Below are positions 18,201 through 24,900 of a DNA stretch of 64,000 bases, one piece after another (the first letter of the stretch is position 1; each line of letters opens with the position of its first letter). The notes below the pieces were generated by a model. It did not search any database, was not told the origin of the DNA, and saw only the letters and a program-made list of their open reading frames with translations. The stretch is from Mycobacterium sp. MBM (lineage in GTDB: Bacteria > Actinomycetota > Actinomycetes > Mycobacteriales > Mycobacteriaceae): assembly GCA_021648845.1 (NCBI GenBank), contig JAKJHY010000004.1:186001-250000 (forward strand). Reading direction: 5' to 3'. Made by a program: the position numbers and the translations under genes.

Positions 18201-19043
18201 TCAACCCCCGGCCTGCGTGCGATAGGTGCCCGGACGCAGTTCGGCCAAGTGATTCAACACCTTTCGTGCTCGGCTGATCTCGGCTTCGACGTCGATCTCC
18301 GCCTTGGCAAGGCCGCCCTTGGAGCGGGTATTGGCCAAGATGTCTCCGCCCGGGCCGACGATCTTCGCCTGGCCGAGGAAGCGCAGATTCCCCATCACGC
18401 CGGTCTGGTTCGAGGACACCAGCACCACCTGGTTCTCCGCGGCGCGCGCGCAGTCGTAGAGGTCGAACAGCCGTGACTGCCGGTCCGCGGGCAGTCGGGA
18501 CGCGCGATCGGTGATGCTCGCCGGCCAGGCCGACAGCGCCGCGATGATATGGGCGCCACCGAGGGCCAGCGCGCGGGCCGCCTCGGGAAAGGTCTTGTCG
18601 TAGTCGATCAGCATCCCGACCGGCCCGACCGGGGTGTCGAAGGTGCTGAACCGGTCGCCGGCCAGGTAGGTCAGGGCCTCGCCGGCCGGCTGGTGGACCT
18701 TACGGTAGCTGCCCAGGACGCCGTCGCCGGACACGCAGATCGCGGCGTTGTAGCGGCTGCCCCCGGCCGCTGCCTCGGCATAGCCGACGCACACCGTCAT
18801 CGAACCCGCCGCGGCGATGACCGCGCCGATCTCGGGGCCGTCGGGATCGAGGGCGGGCGGCGGATCGTTGGGGTCGGGGGCCTGGAAGTCGCCGATGTAG
18901 CCACCCAGACTGGCGTCGGGCAGGACCAGGAAGTCGACGCCGTCGCGGGCGGCGGAATCCACGATGCCGACGACCTTCGACACACCGCGGTCGACGTCGC
19001 GGCCGAAATGTGCCGCCACCGCGCCCAAGGTGACCGGTGCCAT
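18201..19043 (-). CDS. Nit1C carbon-nitrogen hydrolase paralogue with catalytic Cys and Glu replaced (MSMEG_0566 type)
   Basis: A 280-residue nitrilase-superfamily protein, clearly paralogous to the protein at 23147-24034 (both share YRKVHQP, YDKxFPEAAR and LSAWPA). The catalytic triad of the superfamily is Glu-Lys-Cys. Here the Glu position is Asp43 (LPDASLGGY), Lys115 is kept, and the Cys position is Asp147 (LIDYDKTFPEAAR; codon GAC complementary to 18603-18605). The gene is otherwise full-length with no frameshift, so the changes look maintained and not decayed. It may be a structural or regulatory partner of the active paralogue, or use different chemistry. The stop of the upstream GNAT/AIR gene is 9 nt away. 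Confidence 0.85.
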   Translation of the reverse strand: MAPVTLGAVAAHFGRDVDRGVSKVVGIVDSAARDGVDFLVLPDASLGGYIGDFQAPDPNDPPPALDPDGPEIGAVIAAAGSMTVCVGYAEAAAGGSRYNAAICVSGDGVLGSYRKVHQPAGEALTYLAGDRFSTFDTPVGPVGMLIDYDKTFPEAARALALGGAHIIAALSAWPASITDRASRLPADRQSRLFDLYDCARAAENQVVLVSSNQTGVMGNLRFLGQAKIVGPGGDILANTRSKGGLAKAEIDVEAEISRARKVLNHLAELRPGTYRTQAGG

Positions 19044-19052
19044 GCGCTCCCC

Positions 19053-20474
19053 TCAGGCCGGGCCGATGCCGGTGACCGGCGCCGCCAACGCGGTCGTCGT
19101 CACCCCGTCCGGCCAGCGTAGGCGCACCCCAGCAGAAGCTGTCAGCGACCCGCAGTCCGCGCTCGCCACCCCGTCGGGCGTGACGACCGGGCCACGGTGC
19201 TCGCCCGCGGTGAGCATGGCGAAACCCGGGAAACAGGTCAACCAGGAACCGATATCCGCGGTGCCGGGGCGCGGTACCGCGGCCATCTCAAGCTCGGCGC
19301 CGGTGCCCGCGGCCTCGGCCAGCATGCCGAGCGTGCCGACTACCCCGGCCATGCTCACGTCCTTGGCGGCGCGCGGGCGGGCGGCGGCCACCCACCCGGC
19401 CATCGCCGCCAGGTCCGCCGAGCTGCGCGCACTCGTCGAATCCCATTGCTTGCCGGTGTAACCCGGCCGCCACTGACCGGTCAGGTCGGCGGTCAACCGG
19501 ACCCGGTCACCGACGGTACCTGCGCCCGCCGGGATCGGATCGGCGGTGCGGCCCAGGGCGGTCACCGCAAGTGCTGCGGGCACGCCGAGCTGGGTATGCC
19601 CGCCGAGTACCGGCACCTGCCAGGCCGCCGACGCCGCGGTGATCCCGCGAATCACCCTGTCCAGCAGGGTGCGCGTCGGCGCCCCGACGGCATCCAACAG
19701 GCCGGTGGGGGCGGCGCCCATCGCGGACAGATCGTTGATGTTCACCAGCACCGAGCACCACCCCGCCCATTCCGGGTCGCGCTCCACCATCGACGGAATG
19801 ATGGCATCGCAGGCGGCGACGATATCGGTGCCGGGCACCGGCGCGCCGTCATCGCCGGCGAAACCGGGCGGGCCGAGTCCACCGCGTACGGTCCGCAGCG
19901 GTGCCAAGGCGGCGCCGAGGAAGGACTTCGTCACCCGGGTCAGGCGCTCGAAGGGGTTGAGCGGCCAGCGCATCCACTCATGCGGCGCTCCGGCCACGTC
20001 GATCTCACCCAGGCTGTCCCAGCCCAGTGCGCTGAACCGGGCCCGATACCGCCGCTGCACGGTGGCCTCGAACCGCAGCACCCCGGCCGACTCCACGTGG
20101 GCGCACGCGGCCCGGATCAGTGCCGGTCCGACCCGGGCCGACCGGGCACCGGGCGCGGTGACCAGCCGGCTGCCGGTCCACCACCCCAGGTCGACCGCAC
20201 CGACGGGGGCCAGCCGCACACCGCCCAACACCACGCCACCGGGATCGGTGGCCACCAGCACCACGGTGCGCGGATCGTCATCGGTGTCGTCGTGGTCGCT
20301 GCCCGCGAACAGGGCCTGCGTGTCGACGAACTCCTCCTTGCGCAACCGCCGGTAACCGGCCAGGTCGGCTGCGCTCTCGGCCTCCCGGATGAGAAACGCC
20401 GCGGGTGGCCGGGATCCGGCCAAGATGGACAGGTCTGCCGGTAAAGGCTGTGTGCTGCTGTCGAAGTGGATCAT
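19053..20474 (-). CDS. Nit1C fusion: GNAT acetyltransferase plus AIR-synthase-like domain (MSMEG_0567 type)
   Basis: A 473-residue two-domain protein. Residues about 1-170 form a GNAT-like N-acetyltransferase (FLIREAESAADLAGYRRLR start, RVGPALIRAACAHVE as acetyl-CoA pyrophosphate loop). Residues about 190-470 resemble AIR synthase/ThiL/SelD ATP-binding enzymes (NINDLSAMGAAPTGLLDAVG, PVLGGHTQLG, KDVSMAGVVGTLGMLAEA). In cyanobacteria these are two proteins (Sll0786/Sll0787), so this is a fusion. ATP-dependent activation of an amide or amidine carbon is plausible from the PurM-like fold. Start ATG 20474 overlaps the radical SAM stop by 1 nt. Confidence 0.88.
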   Translation of the reverse strand: MIHFDSSTQPLPADLSILAGSRPPAAFLIREAESAADLAGYRRLRKEEFVDTQALFAGSDHDDTDDDPRTVVLVATDPGGVVLGGVRLAPVGAVDLGWWTGSRLVTAPGARSARVGPALIRAACAHVESAGVLRFEATVQRRYRARFSALGWDSLGEIDVAGAPHEWMRWPLNPFERLTRVTKSFLGAALAPLRTVRGGLGPPGFAGDDGAPVPGTDIVAACDAIIPSMVERDPEWAGWCSVLVNINDLSAMGAAPTGLLDAVGAPTRTLLDRVIRGITAASAAWQVPVLGGHTQLGVPAALAVTALGRTADPIPAGAGTVGDRVRLTADLTGQWRPGYTGKQWDSTSARSSADLAAMAGWVAAARPRAAKDVSMAGVVGTLGMLAEAAGTGAELEMAAVPRPGTADIGSWLTCFPGFAMLTAGEHRGPVVTPDGVASADCGSLTASAGVRLRWPDGVTTTALAAPVTGIGPA

Positions 20475-21529
20475 CAGGCACCAAGCCCCTGCAACACCGA
20501 GCAGGCCCCGCAGGCCGCGCACCCGGCGCGCTGGTCGGCGCCGGCCATACCGGCCATGGACAGCAGCGCAGCGACTTCGCGGGATACCTTCTCGACGACG
20601 GCGGCGTCGGGGGCGCCGGCCCGGTCGATGTCGACGGCCAGCGAACCGGGCTGCGGGCGAAACGGCACCACGAACGGGTAGACGCCCATGTCGATGAGTT
20701 CGGCTGCGCCGGCGACGAGTTCGTCGGGGTCCTCACCGAGGCCGACCAGCAGATAGGTTGACACCTGGTTGCGTCCGAACACCCGCACCGCCTCTCGCCA
20801 GGCGTCGCGATACCGCGCTGTCGGCACCGTGGCCTTACCGGGCATCCAGCGGCGCCGGACCTCGTCGTCGAGGGACTCGATGTGGATGCCGATGGTATCG
20901 GCACCGGCCTCGCGCAACTCGGCGATGACGGCGAGATCGGCGGGCGGTTCGCATTGCACCTGGATGGGCAGCGCGGGGACAGCGGCTTTGACCGCCCGCA
21001 CGCACCGCGACAGGTGACGCGCGCCGCGGTCGGACCCCGCCGACGTCCCGGTGGTCATCACCATCTGGGTGACCCCGTCCAACCGGACCGCTGCCTCGGC
21101 GACCTCGGCCAGTTCGGCAGGCCGCTTCACGGCCGTGGTGGCACCCGAGCGCAGTGATTCCTCGATGGTGCAGAATCGGCAGCGTTGATCCGGCTCGTAG
21201 CGGATGCAGGTCTGAACCACCGTGGTGGCAAGTACGTTTCGACCGTGCAGCCGGGCCAGCTTTTCGTACGGCACGCCCTCGGCGGTGCACAGATCGTAGA
21301 AGGCGGGCCGTTCGATCACCTCGACGTCCAGACCGGTGTCCTGGCCGTCCAACAGAACCCGGGTGCCGTCGAAGACGAACGGGCTGTCGGCATTGCGCGG
21401 TATCGCGGCGTTGACACCGTCGATCACGAGGTGGCCGTCGGCACTGGGTCCGGCGCCGGCGGACCGGCTGACCGGTGGCCGGCCGCGGAAACCGAGCAGG
21501 GCCAGGTCGACTCGGGTGGAAACCGACAT
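20474..21529 (-). CDS. Nit1C radical SAM protein (MSMEG_0568 family)
   Basis: A 351-residue radical S-adenosylmethionine enzyme. The cluster-binding motif is TCIRYEPDQRCRFC, that is CX8CX2C and not the canonical CX3CX2C, near residues 107-119. A second Cys group, CAACGAC (CX2CX2C), lies close to the C-terminus and could hold an auxiliary Fe-S cluster. TGTSAGSDRG, HIESLDDEVRRRWMPGK and STYLLVGLGEDPDE are TIM-barrel strands typical of biotin/lipoate-synthase-like proteins. It would perform a radical step on the cluster's product; the substrate is unknown. It lies 57 nt after the flavin oxidoreductase gene. Confidence 0.9.
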   Translation of the reverse strand: MSVSTRVDLALLGFRGRPPVSRSAGAGPSADGHLVIDGVNAAIPRNADSPFVFDGTRVLLDGQDTGLDVEVIERPAFYDLCTAEGVPYEKLARLHGRNVLATTVVQTCIRYEPDQRCRFCTIEESLRSGATTAVKRPAELAEVAEAAVRLDGVTQMVMTTGTSAGSDRGARHLSRCVRAVKAAVPALPIQVQCEPPADLAVIAELREAGADTIGIHIESLDDEVRRRWMPGKATVPTARYRDAWREAVRVFGRNQVSTYLLVGLGEDPDELVAGAAELIDMGVYPFVVPFRPQPGSLAVDIDRAGAPDAAVVEKVSREVAALLSMAGMAGADQRAGCAACGACSVLQGLGA

Positions 21530-21586
21530 GAGGAGCTCCTAGGTGACGGGTAATGCGGTCGATGACAGACGCTGCGTCTGGTCGGC

Positions 21587-22861
21587 CTAGTGGCCGACCG
21601 CGAGCCGCAGCACGGACTCGTGGTAGTTGCTGATGATGGTGGCGGCGATGTGTTGGGCGTCTTGGTCGATGCCGAGGAAGCGGCCCGATCCCCAGGTGTG
21701 CATCCAGGGCAGCCCGATGAAACTGAGCCCCGGCACGGTGGTCACACCGCGGGTTTGCATGGGGCGCCCGCCGCCGTCGAACGCGCTGGCCTCGATCCAG
21801 CGGTAGTCGGGCCGGTACCCGATCGCCCAGACGATGGACGACACCTTCTCGGCCACCAGATCCAAGGTGTCGGGTTCGGCGTCGGGTACCCACACCGGTT
21901 GGTAGCGGGTGGGCGGGGGCGCGTCGATGCCGTGTTCGTCGATATGGCGGTCGATATCGGCGCAGATCGAGTTGTAGACGGCGTCGGCATGGTCGAGTGC
22001 CGCGGTGAGGTTCGATGCGAACCGCAGCACGGAGCCCGCTCCGTCGGCCAGTGCGCCGTAGAGTTTCATGCCCTCGGTGGCGAATTGGCGCAGGTCCACA
22101 TCCCGGCCCCCGTCACGCCCGGTGACGTAGTGGTTGGTTTTCTCGATGGCCGCCTTGCCGCCCGGATATTGGGCGGCGGGCCGGTCGTAGAGCCCCATTT
22201 CGGCGAGCCAGGTCATGCAATCGCGTCCGCGGTACGCGCGGGCGACTCGTGGTGCGCTGCCGACGGCGAGGTGGACCCGGCGTCCGGCGAGGTGCAGATC
22301 CTCGGCGATCTGTGCGCCGGATTGCCCGGTACCGACCACCAGTACCGCGCCGTCGGGTAGCTGCTCGGCGTTGCGGTACTGCTCGGAGTGGATCTGCAGG
22401 ACCGACTCGTGCAGCGAATCCGCGTAGGGCGGGATCACCGGGAGCGGATAGCCGCCGGTGGCAATGACGGCGTGCTCGCAGGTGAGGGTCTGCGCGCCGT
22501 CCGCGGACTGTAGCGTCAGCTCGAAGCCACCGGCCGGCCTGTTGGCCAGCCTGCTCACCCGGGTGTGCGGGCGAACGGGTGGGTCAAAGGTGTCCAGCCA
22601 GCCGGCCAGCCACTCGACGACCTCGTCGCGGGTCATGAAGCCGTCGGGGTCGGGCCCCTGGTAGCGGTATCCGGGTAGCCGGCAGTGCCAGTTGGGGGTG
22701 ACCAGCGTGAAGTTGTCCCACCGGGTGTCCGCCCACGCGTGAACCGGGGTGCCGGCTTCCAGCACGACGTGGTCGATTCCGGCGCGGCCCAGATACCAGC
22801 TGACCGACAGTCCGGCCTGTCCGCCGCCGATGATCGCGACGGGCACGTCCGCGGCGGTCAT
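21587..22861 (-). CDS. Nit1C flavin-dependent oxidoreductase (MSMEG_0569 family)
   Basis: A 424-residue FAD/NADPH monooxygenase-like protein of the YUCCA/flavin monooxygenase type. FAD motif GGGQAGLSVSWYLGRAG near residue 12, NADPH motif VVGTGQSGAQIAEDLHLAG near 190, and ATGGYP. It would oxygenate or oxidise a nitrogen-containing intermediate. Start ATG 22861 overlaps the preceding stop (ATGA). The longer in-frame extension upstream overlaps the MSMEG_0570-like gene and is not credible. Confidence 0.9.
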   Translation of the reverse strand: MTAADVPVAIIGGGQAGLSVSWYLGRAGIDHVVLEAGTPVHAWADTRWDNFTLVTPNWHCRLPGYRYQGPDPDGFMTRDEVVEWLAGWLDTFDPPVRPHTRVSRLANRPAGGFELTLQSADGAQTLTCEHAVIATGGYPLPVIPPYADSLHESVLQIHSEQYRNAEQLPDGAVLVVGTGQSGAQIAEDLHLAGRRVHLAVGSAPRVARAYRGRDCMTWLAEMGLYDRPAAQYPGGKAAIEKTNHYVTGRDGGRDVDLRQFATEGMKLYGALADGAGSVLRFASNLTAALDHADAVYNSICADIDRHIDEHGIDAPPPTRYQPVWVPDAEPDTLDLVAEKVSSIVWAIGYRPDYRWIEASAFDGGGRPMQTRGVTTVPGLSFIGLPWMHTWGSGRFLGIDQDAQHIAATIISNYHESVLRLAVGH

Positions 22862-23154
22862 GACCGCTCCAGCGGTGGGTGCATGGCGGTGATCTCGACG
22901 ACGGCGTCGTCGGGGAAAACCGCTGCGGTGCTGAGGATGTGGTCGTTCGTGTGGGCCGCCGATGTGCATGCGAAGCCGTACTTCGCCCGGACCCGTTCGC
23001 CGGCCGCGGCCAGGGCCCGCCCGGACCGGTCGACGAAATCGCCGACCGTATAGCGTCCGCCGGCACTGAGGTAGTCGTGGACGACGAGGCTGGGCGAATA
23101 GCAGCGTTGAACGCTGCCGTCGGGCCAGCGGACCTCGAAGGTCATCTCAGGCAT
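22858..23154 (-). CDS. Nit1C small protein (MSMEG_0570 family, nitrogen starvation response)
   Basis: A 98-residue protein starting MPEMTFEVRWPDG, matching the small MSMEG_0570-type component found in every Nit1C cluster I recall. It is probably a compact alpha/beta fold with no transmembrane segment. Conserved-looking residues are CYSPS, YTVGDFVDRS and a single Cys in YGFACTSA. No catalytic role is known. It overlaps both neighbours (8 nt with the hydrolase end, 4 nt with the oxidoreductase start), showing tight translational coupling. Confidence 0.85.
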   Translation of the reverse strand: MPEMTFEVRWPDGSVQRCYSPSLVVHDYLSAGGRYTVGDFVDRSGRALAAAGERVRAKYGFACTSAAHTNDHILSTAAVFPDDAVVEITAMHPPLERS

Positions 23155-24034
23155 GGGTGAGTTCCTGCCACTTGGCGGCGTCGGCGGTCAGCGGACCGTA
23201 GACGTCGGGCCTGCGGTCGCGCAGGTGGAACATGCCGGCGCGCATCGTGCGGAAGGTGGTCTCGAGGTCGACCTCGGCAACGGCCATGCCGCTGTCCAGA
23301 AGGGTTGTGGCCAAGATGTTTCCGCCCGGGTCGACCACTTTGGCGTTGCCCACGTAGCGGAGCGAGCCGAAGGTCCCGCTCTGGTTCGAGGCGATCCAGA
23401 AGACCTGATTGTCCAGTGCCCGGGCCATGTCGAACAGGTTGAATCGGTAGGTCCAGCGATCTTCCTGCAGGTTCTCCGCGGTGGCCGTGCGGGCCGCCGG
23501 CCAGGCCGACAGGCTGGCGATGATCTGGGCGCCGTCGAGCGCCATCATGCGCGCCGCCTCGGGGAAGGCCTTGTCGTAGCAGATCTGCAGCCCCACCCGG
23601 CCGATCGGGGTGTCGAAAACGCCGTACCCGGACCCCGCCGAGTAGGACATCCCCTCGCCGAGCGGCTGGTGCACTTTCCGGTAGGTGCCATAGATTCTGT
23701 TGCCGTCCAGGACGGCCGCGGCGTTGTAGCGGGTTTCGCCGTCCTCGGCGAGCTCACAGAACCCGATCGCAATGACGAGGTCCCCGATGATCTGCTGGAT
23801 CCGCGCGAGCTCTGGTCCGTCGAGGCGAATCGCCGGGGGCAGGGAGCGTGAGGTGGTTTTCACGGTGTCGCCGTGATTGCCGAGCGAGGAAAGGTACCCA
23901 CCGACGGCAGCCTCCGGAAGCACCATGAAGTCGACACCGCGTGCGCGAGCCTGTGCGGTCAGCTCGGCGATGAGTGCGTAGTTCTGTTCGAGGTCGCGGG
24001 TGAAGTTCGCCGAGACGGCGGCCAGCGTGGTCAC
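23147..24034 (-). CDS. Nit1C carbon-nitrogen hydrolase, intact catalytic triad
   Basis: A 295-residue nitrilase-superfamily enzyme with a complete triad: Glu41 (LPEAAVGGY), Lys120 (TYRKVHQP) and Cys152 (LQICYDKAFPEAAR). The superfamily cleaves or condenses C-N bonds in nitriles, amides or carbamoyl compounds. It occupies the nitrilase slot of Nit1C clusters, but its length and EAAVGGY motif are closer to amidase/carbamoylase branches than to classic nitrilases (EAFIPGYP). It lies 12 nt after the MSMEG_0572-type gene. A paralogue with a degraded triad is encoded five genes further down the operon. Confidence 0.88.
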   Translation of the reverse strand: MTTLAAVSANFTRDLEQNYALIAELTAQARARGVDFMVLPEAAVGGYLSSLGNHGDTVKTTSRSLPPAIRLDGPELARIQQIIGDLVIAIGFCELAEDGETRYNAAAVLDGNRIYGTYRKVHQPLGEGMSYSAGSGYGVFDTPIGRVGLQICYDKAFPEAARMMALDGAQIIASLSAWPAARTATAENLQEDRWTYRFNLFDMARALDNQVFWIASNQSGTFGSLRYVGNAKVVDPGGNILATTLLDSGMAVAEVDLETTFRTMRAGMFHLRDRRPDVYGPLTADAAKWQELTHA

Positions 24035-24046
24035 GGTCGGGGCGTC

Positions 24047-24568
24047 CTAAACCATGTAGGTGGAGTTGATGATTGCGCCCTTGCGGGCGTAGTAGATCAG
24101 CGCATCCTGCACGTCCAGGGGATGCGCGGGGATGACGCCTTCGATGAGGTCTTCCTCGCGCCCGCCGTGCAGTCCCAGGCCGAACCGGCAACAGAACACG
24201 GTGCCACCTTCTTTGATGAAGGTGCCCAGTGCGTCGTTGATGTTCTGCTCGCCGGGGAACCCGGAGTCACCGGTTTTCGGGAATCCGCGGGTGGCCAGGC
24301 AGTTGATCGCACCCGGGCCGTAGAAGTAGAGCGCCGACTCGAAACCCTTGCGCAAGGCCCGGGTGGCCTGCAGCACCGCGACGAAGGACACCGAGGACTC
24401 GTGGGCGATTCCGTGCACCAGGGTGAAGTAGCTCTCGCCCTCTTCGGCTTGGTAGTCGGGGAAGATCTTGGTGCCGCCGTAGATGTTGGATCCCTTGGGC
24501 AGTGCCGGATGCGGGATCTCGGCCAGCGAGGTGGCGATGTTCTCGGCGATGGACGAATCAAAAGACAT
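24047..24568 (-). CDS. Nit1C first gene (MSMEG_0572/Sll0783 family nitrogen starvation response protein)
   Basis: A 173-residue soluble protein matching the Sll0783/MSMEG_0572 family, the first gene of Nit1C clusters. Segments such as LPKGSNIYGGTKIFPDYQAEEG, cut here to motifs GGTKIFPDYQ and YFYGPGAINCLATRG, and a Cys pair in VFCCRFGLGLHGG suggest a DsrE-like alpha/beta fold, possibly using Cys chemistry. In Synechocystis, loss of sll0783 impairs the nitrogen-starvation response (recalled). It is the promoter-proximal gene here, 138 nt downstream of the GlnR-like box. Its own biochemical activity is not known. Confidence 0.88.
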   Translation of the reverse strand: MSFDSSIAENIATSLAEIPHPALPKGSNIYGGTKIFPDYQAEEGESYFTLVHGIAHESSVSFVAVLQATRALRKGFESALYFYGPGAINCLATRGFPKTGDSGFPGEQNINDALGTFIKEGGTVFCCRFGLGLHGGREEDLIEGVIPAHPLDVQDALIYYARKGAIINSTYMV

Positions 24569-24705
24569 GGGGGTCTCCGTGTTTCACGTGTCTGTGGGTC
24601 GGCGACGATGCCGGATGCCGGTGGGTTCGGCTGGTTCCATTACAGGCGGTGACCATTGCCGGCTGGTTAGGGATGGAATACGTCTGCGTTGCCGGCGGCT
24701 CACTC

Positions 24706-24723
24706 GTGAAACGTGGGTGAAAC
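24706..24723 (+). promoter_or_regulatory. Candidate GlnR box (AC-n9-AC)
   Basis: Two GTGAAAC repeats are spaced 11 bp apart, giving GAAAC-n6-GAAAC and therefore AC-n9-AC. This matches the recalled mycobacterial/actinobacterial GlnR consensus (gTnAC-n6-GaAAC). GlnR activates nitrogen-scavenging genes under nitrogen limitation, which fits a cluster named for nitrogen starvation. Confidence 0.6.
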
Positions 24724-24752
24724 ATCGAATCATGTTGTGCAGAAACAAAATT

Positions 24753-24781
24753 AGGACCAAGGCATCAATTGCCAAGGTCCT
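24753..24781. repeat. Inverted repeat in Nit1C/LysR divergent region
   Basis: Arms AGGACCaaGGCA and TGCCaaGGTCCT flank a 5-nt loop, with only an AA/AA internal mismatch. On the minus strand it is followed by AATTTTGTTT, so it could act as an intrinsic terminator or attenuator. Alternatively it is a dyad operator for the divergent LysR protein. Confidence 0.5.
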
Positions 24782-24900
24782 GCGGTCGCCGTGCTCCGCG
24801 GGCGACAATCAGATACTACCCTAATTATTAGTGGGCTATCTAGTGGGCGGGGGTTCGGGTATCGCGCGGGTGCGCGTCGGCGCTGGATTAGTGTGAGCGG

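Larger units (their letters stand above)
24569..24900. other. Divergent intergenic region between Nit1C operon and LysR gene
   Basis: These 332 nt contain no credible ORF. They are less GC-rich than the genes and hold three signals: a GlnR-like direct repeat (24706-24723), a 29-nt inverted repeat (24753-24781), and a perfect 11-bp palindrome CTAATTATTAG (24821-24831) on the LysR side. No riboswitch fold that I can name was recognised. The regulatory inputs of the whole Nit1C operon must lie here. Confidence 0.7.

Noticed and set aside
24578..24590. Third GTGAAAC (minus strand) near the Nit1C start codon
   Set aside because: It lacks the AC-n9-AC partner and overlaps the translation start region, so it was not counted as a GlnR site.
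24569..24900. Riboswitch (guanidine/ykkC type) in the Nit1C leader
   Set aside because: No ACGR-loop hairpin pair or ykkC core was found; the GlnR-like repeat and dyad explain the conspicuous sequence better.
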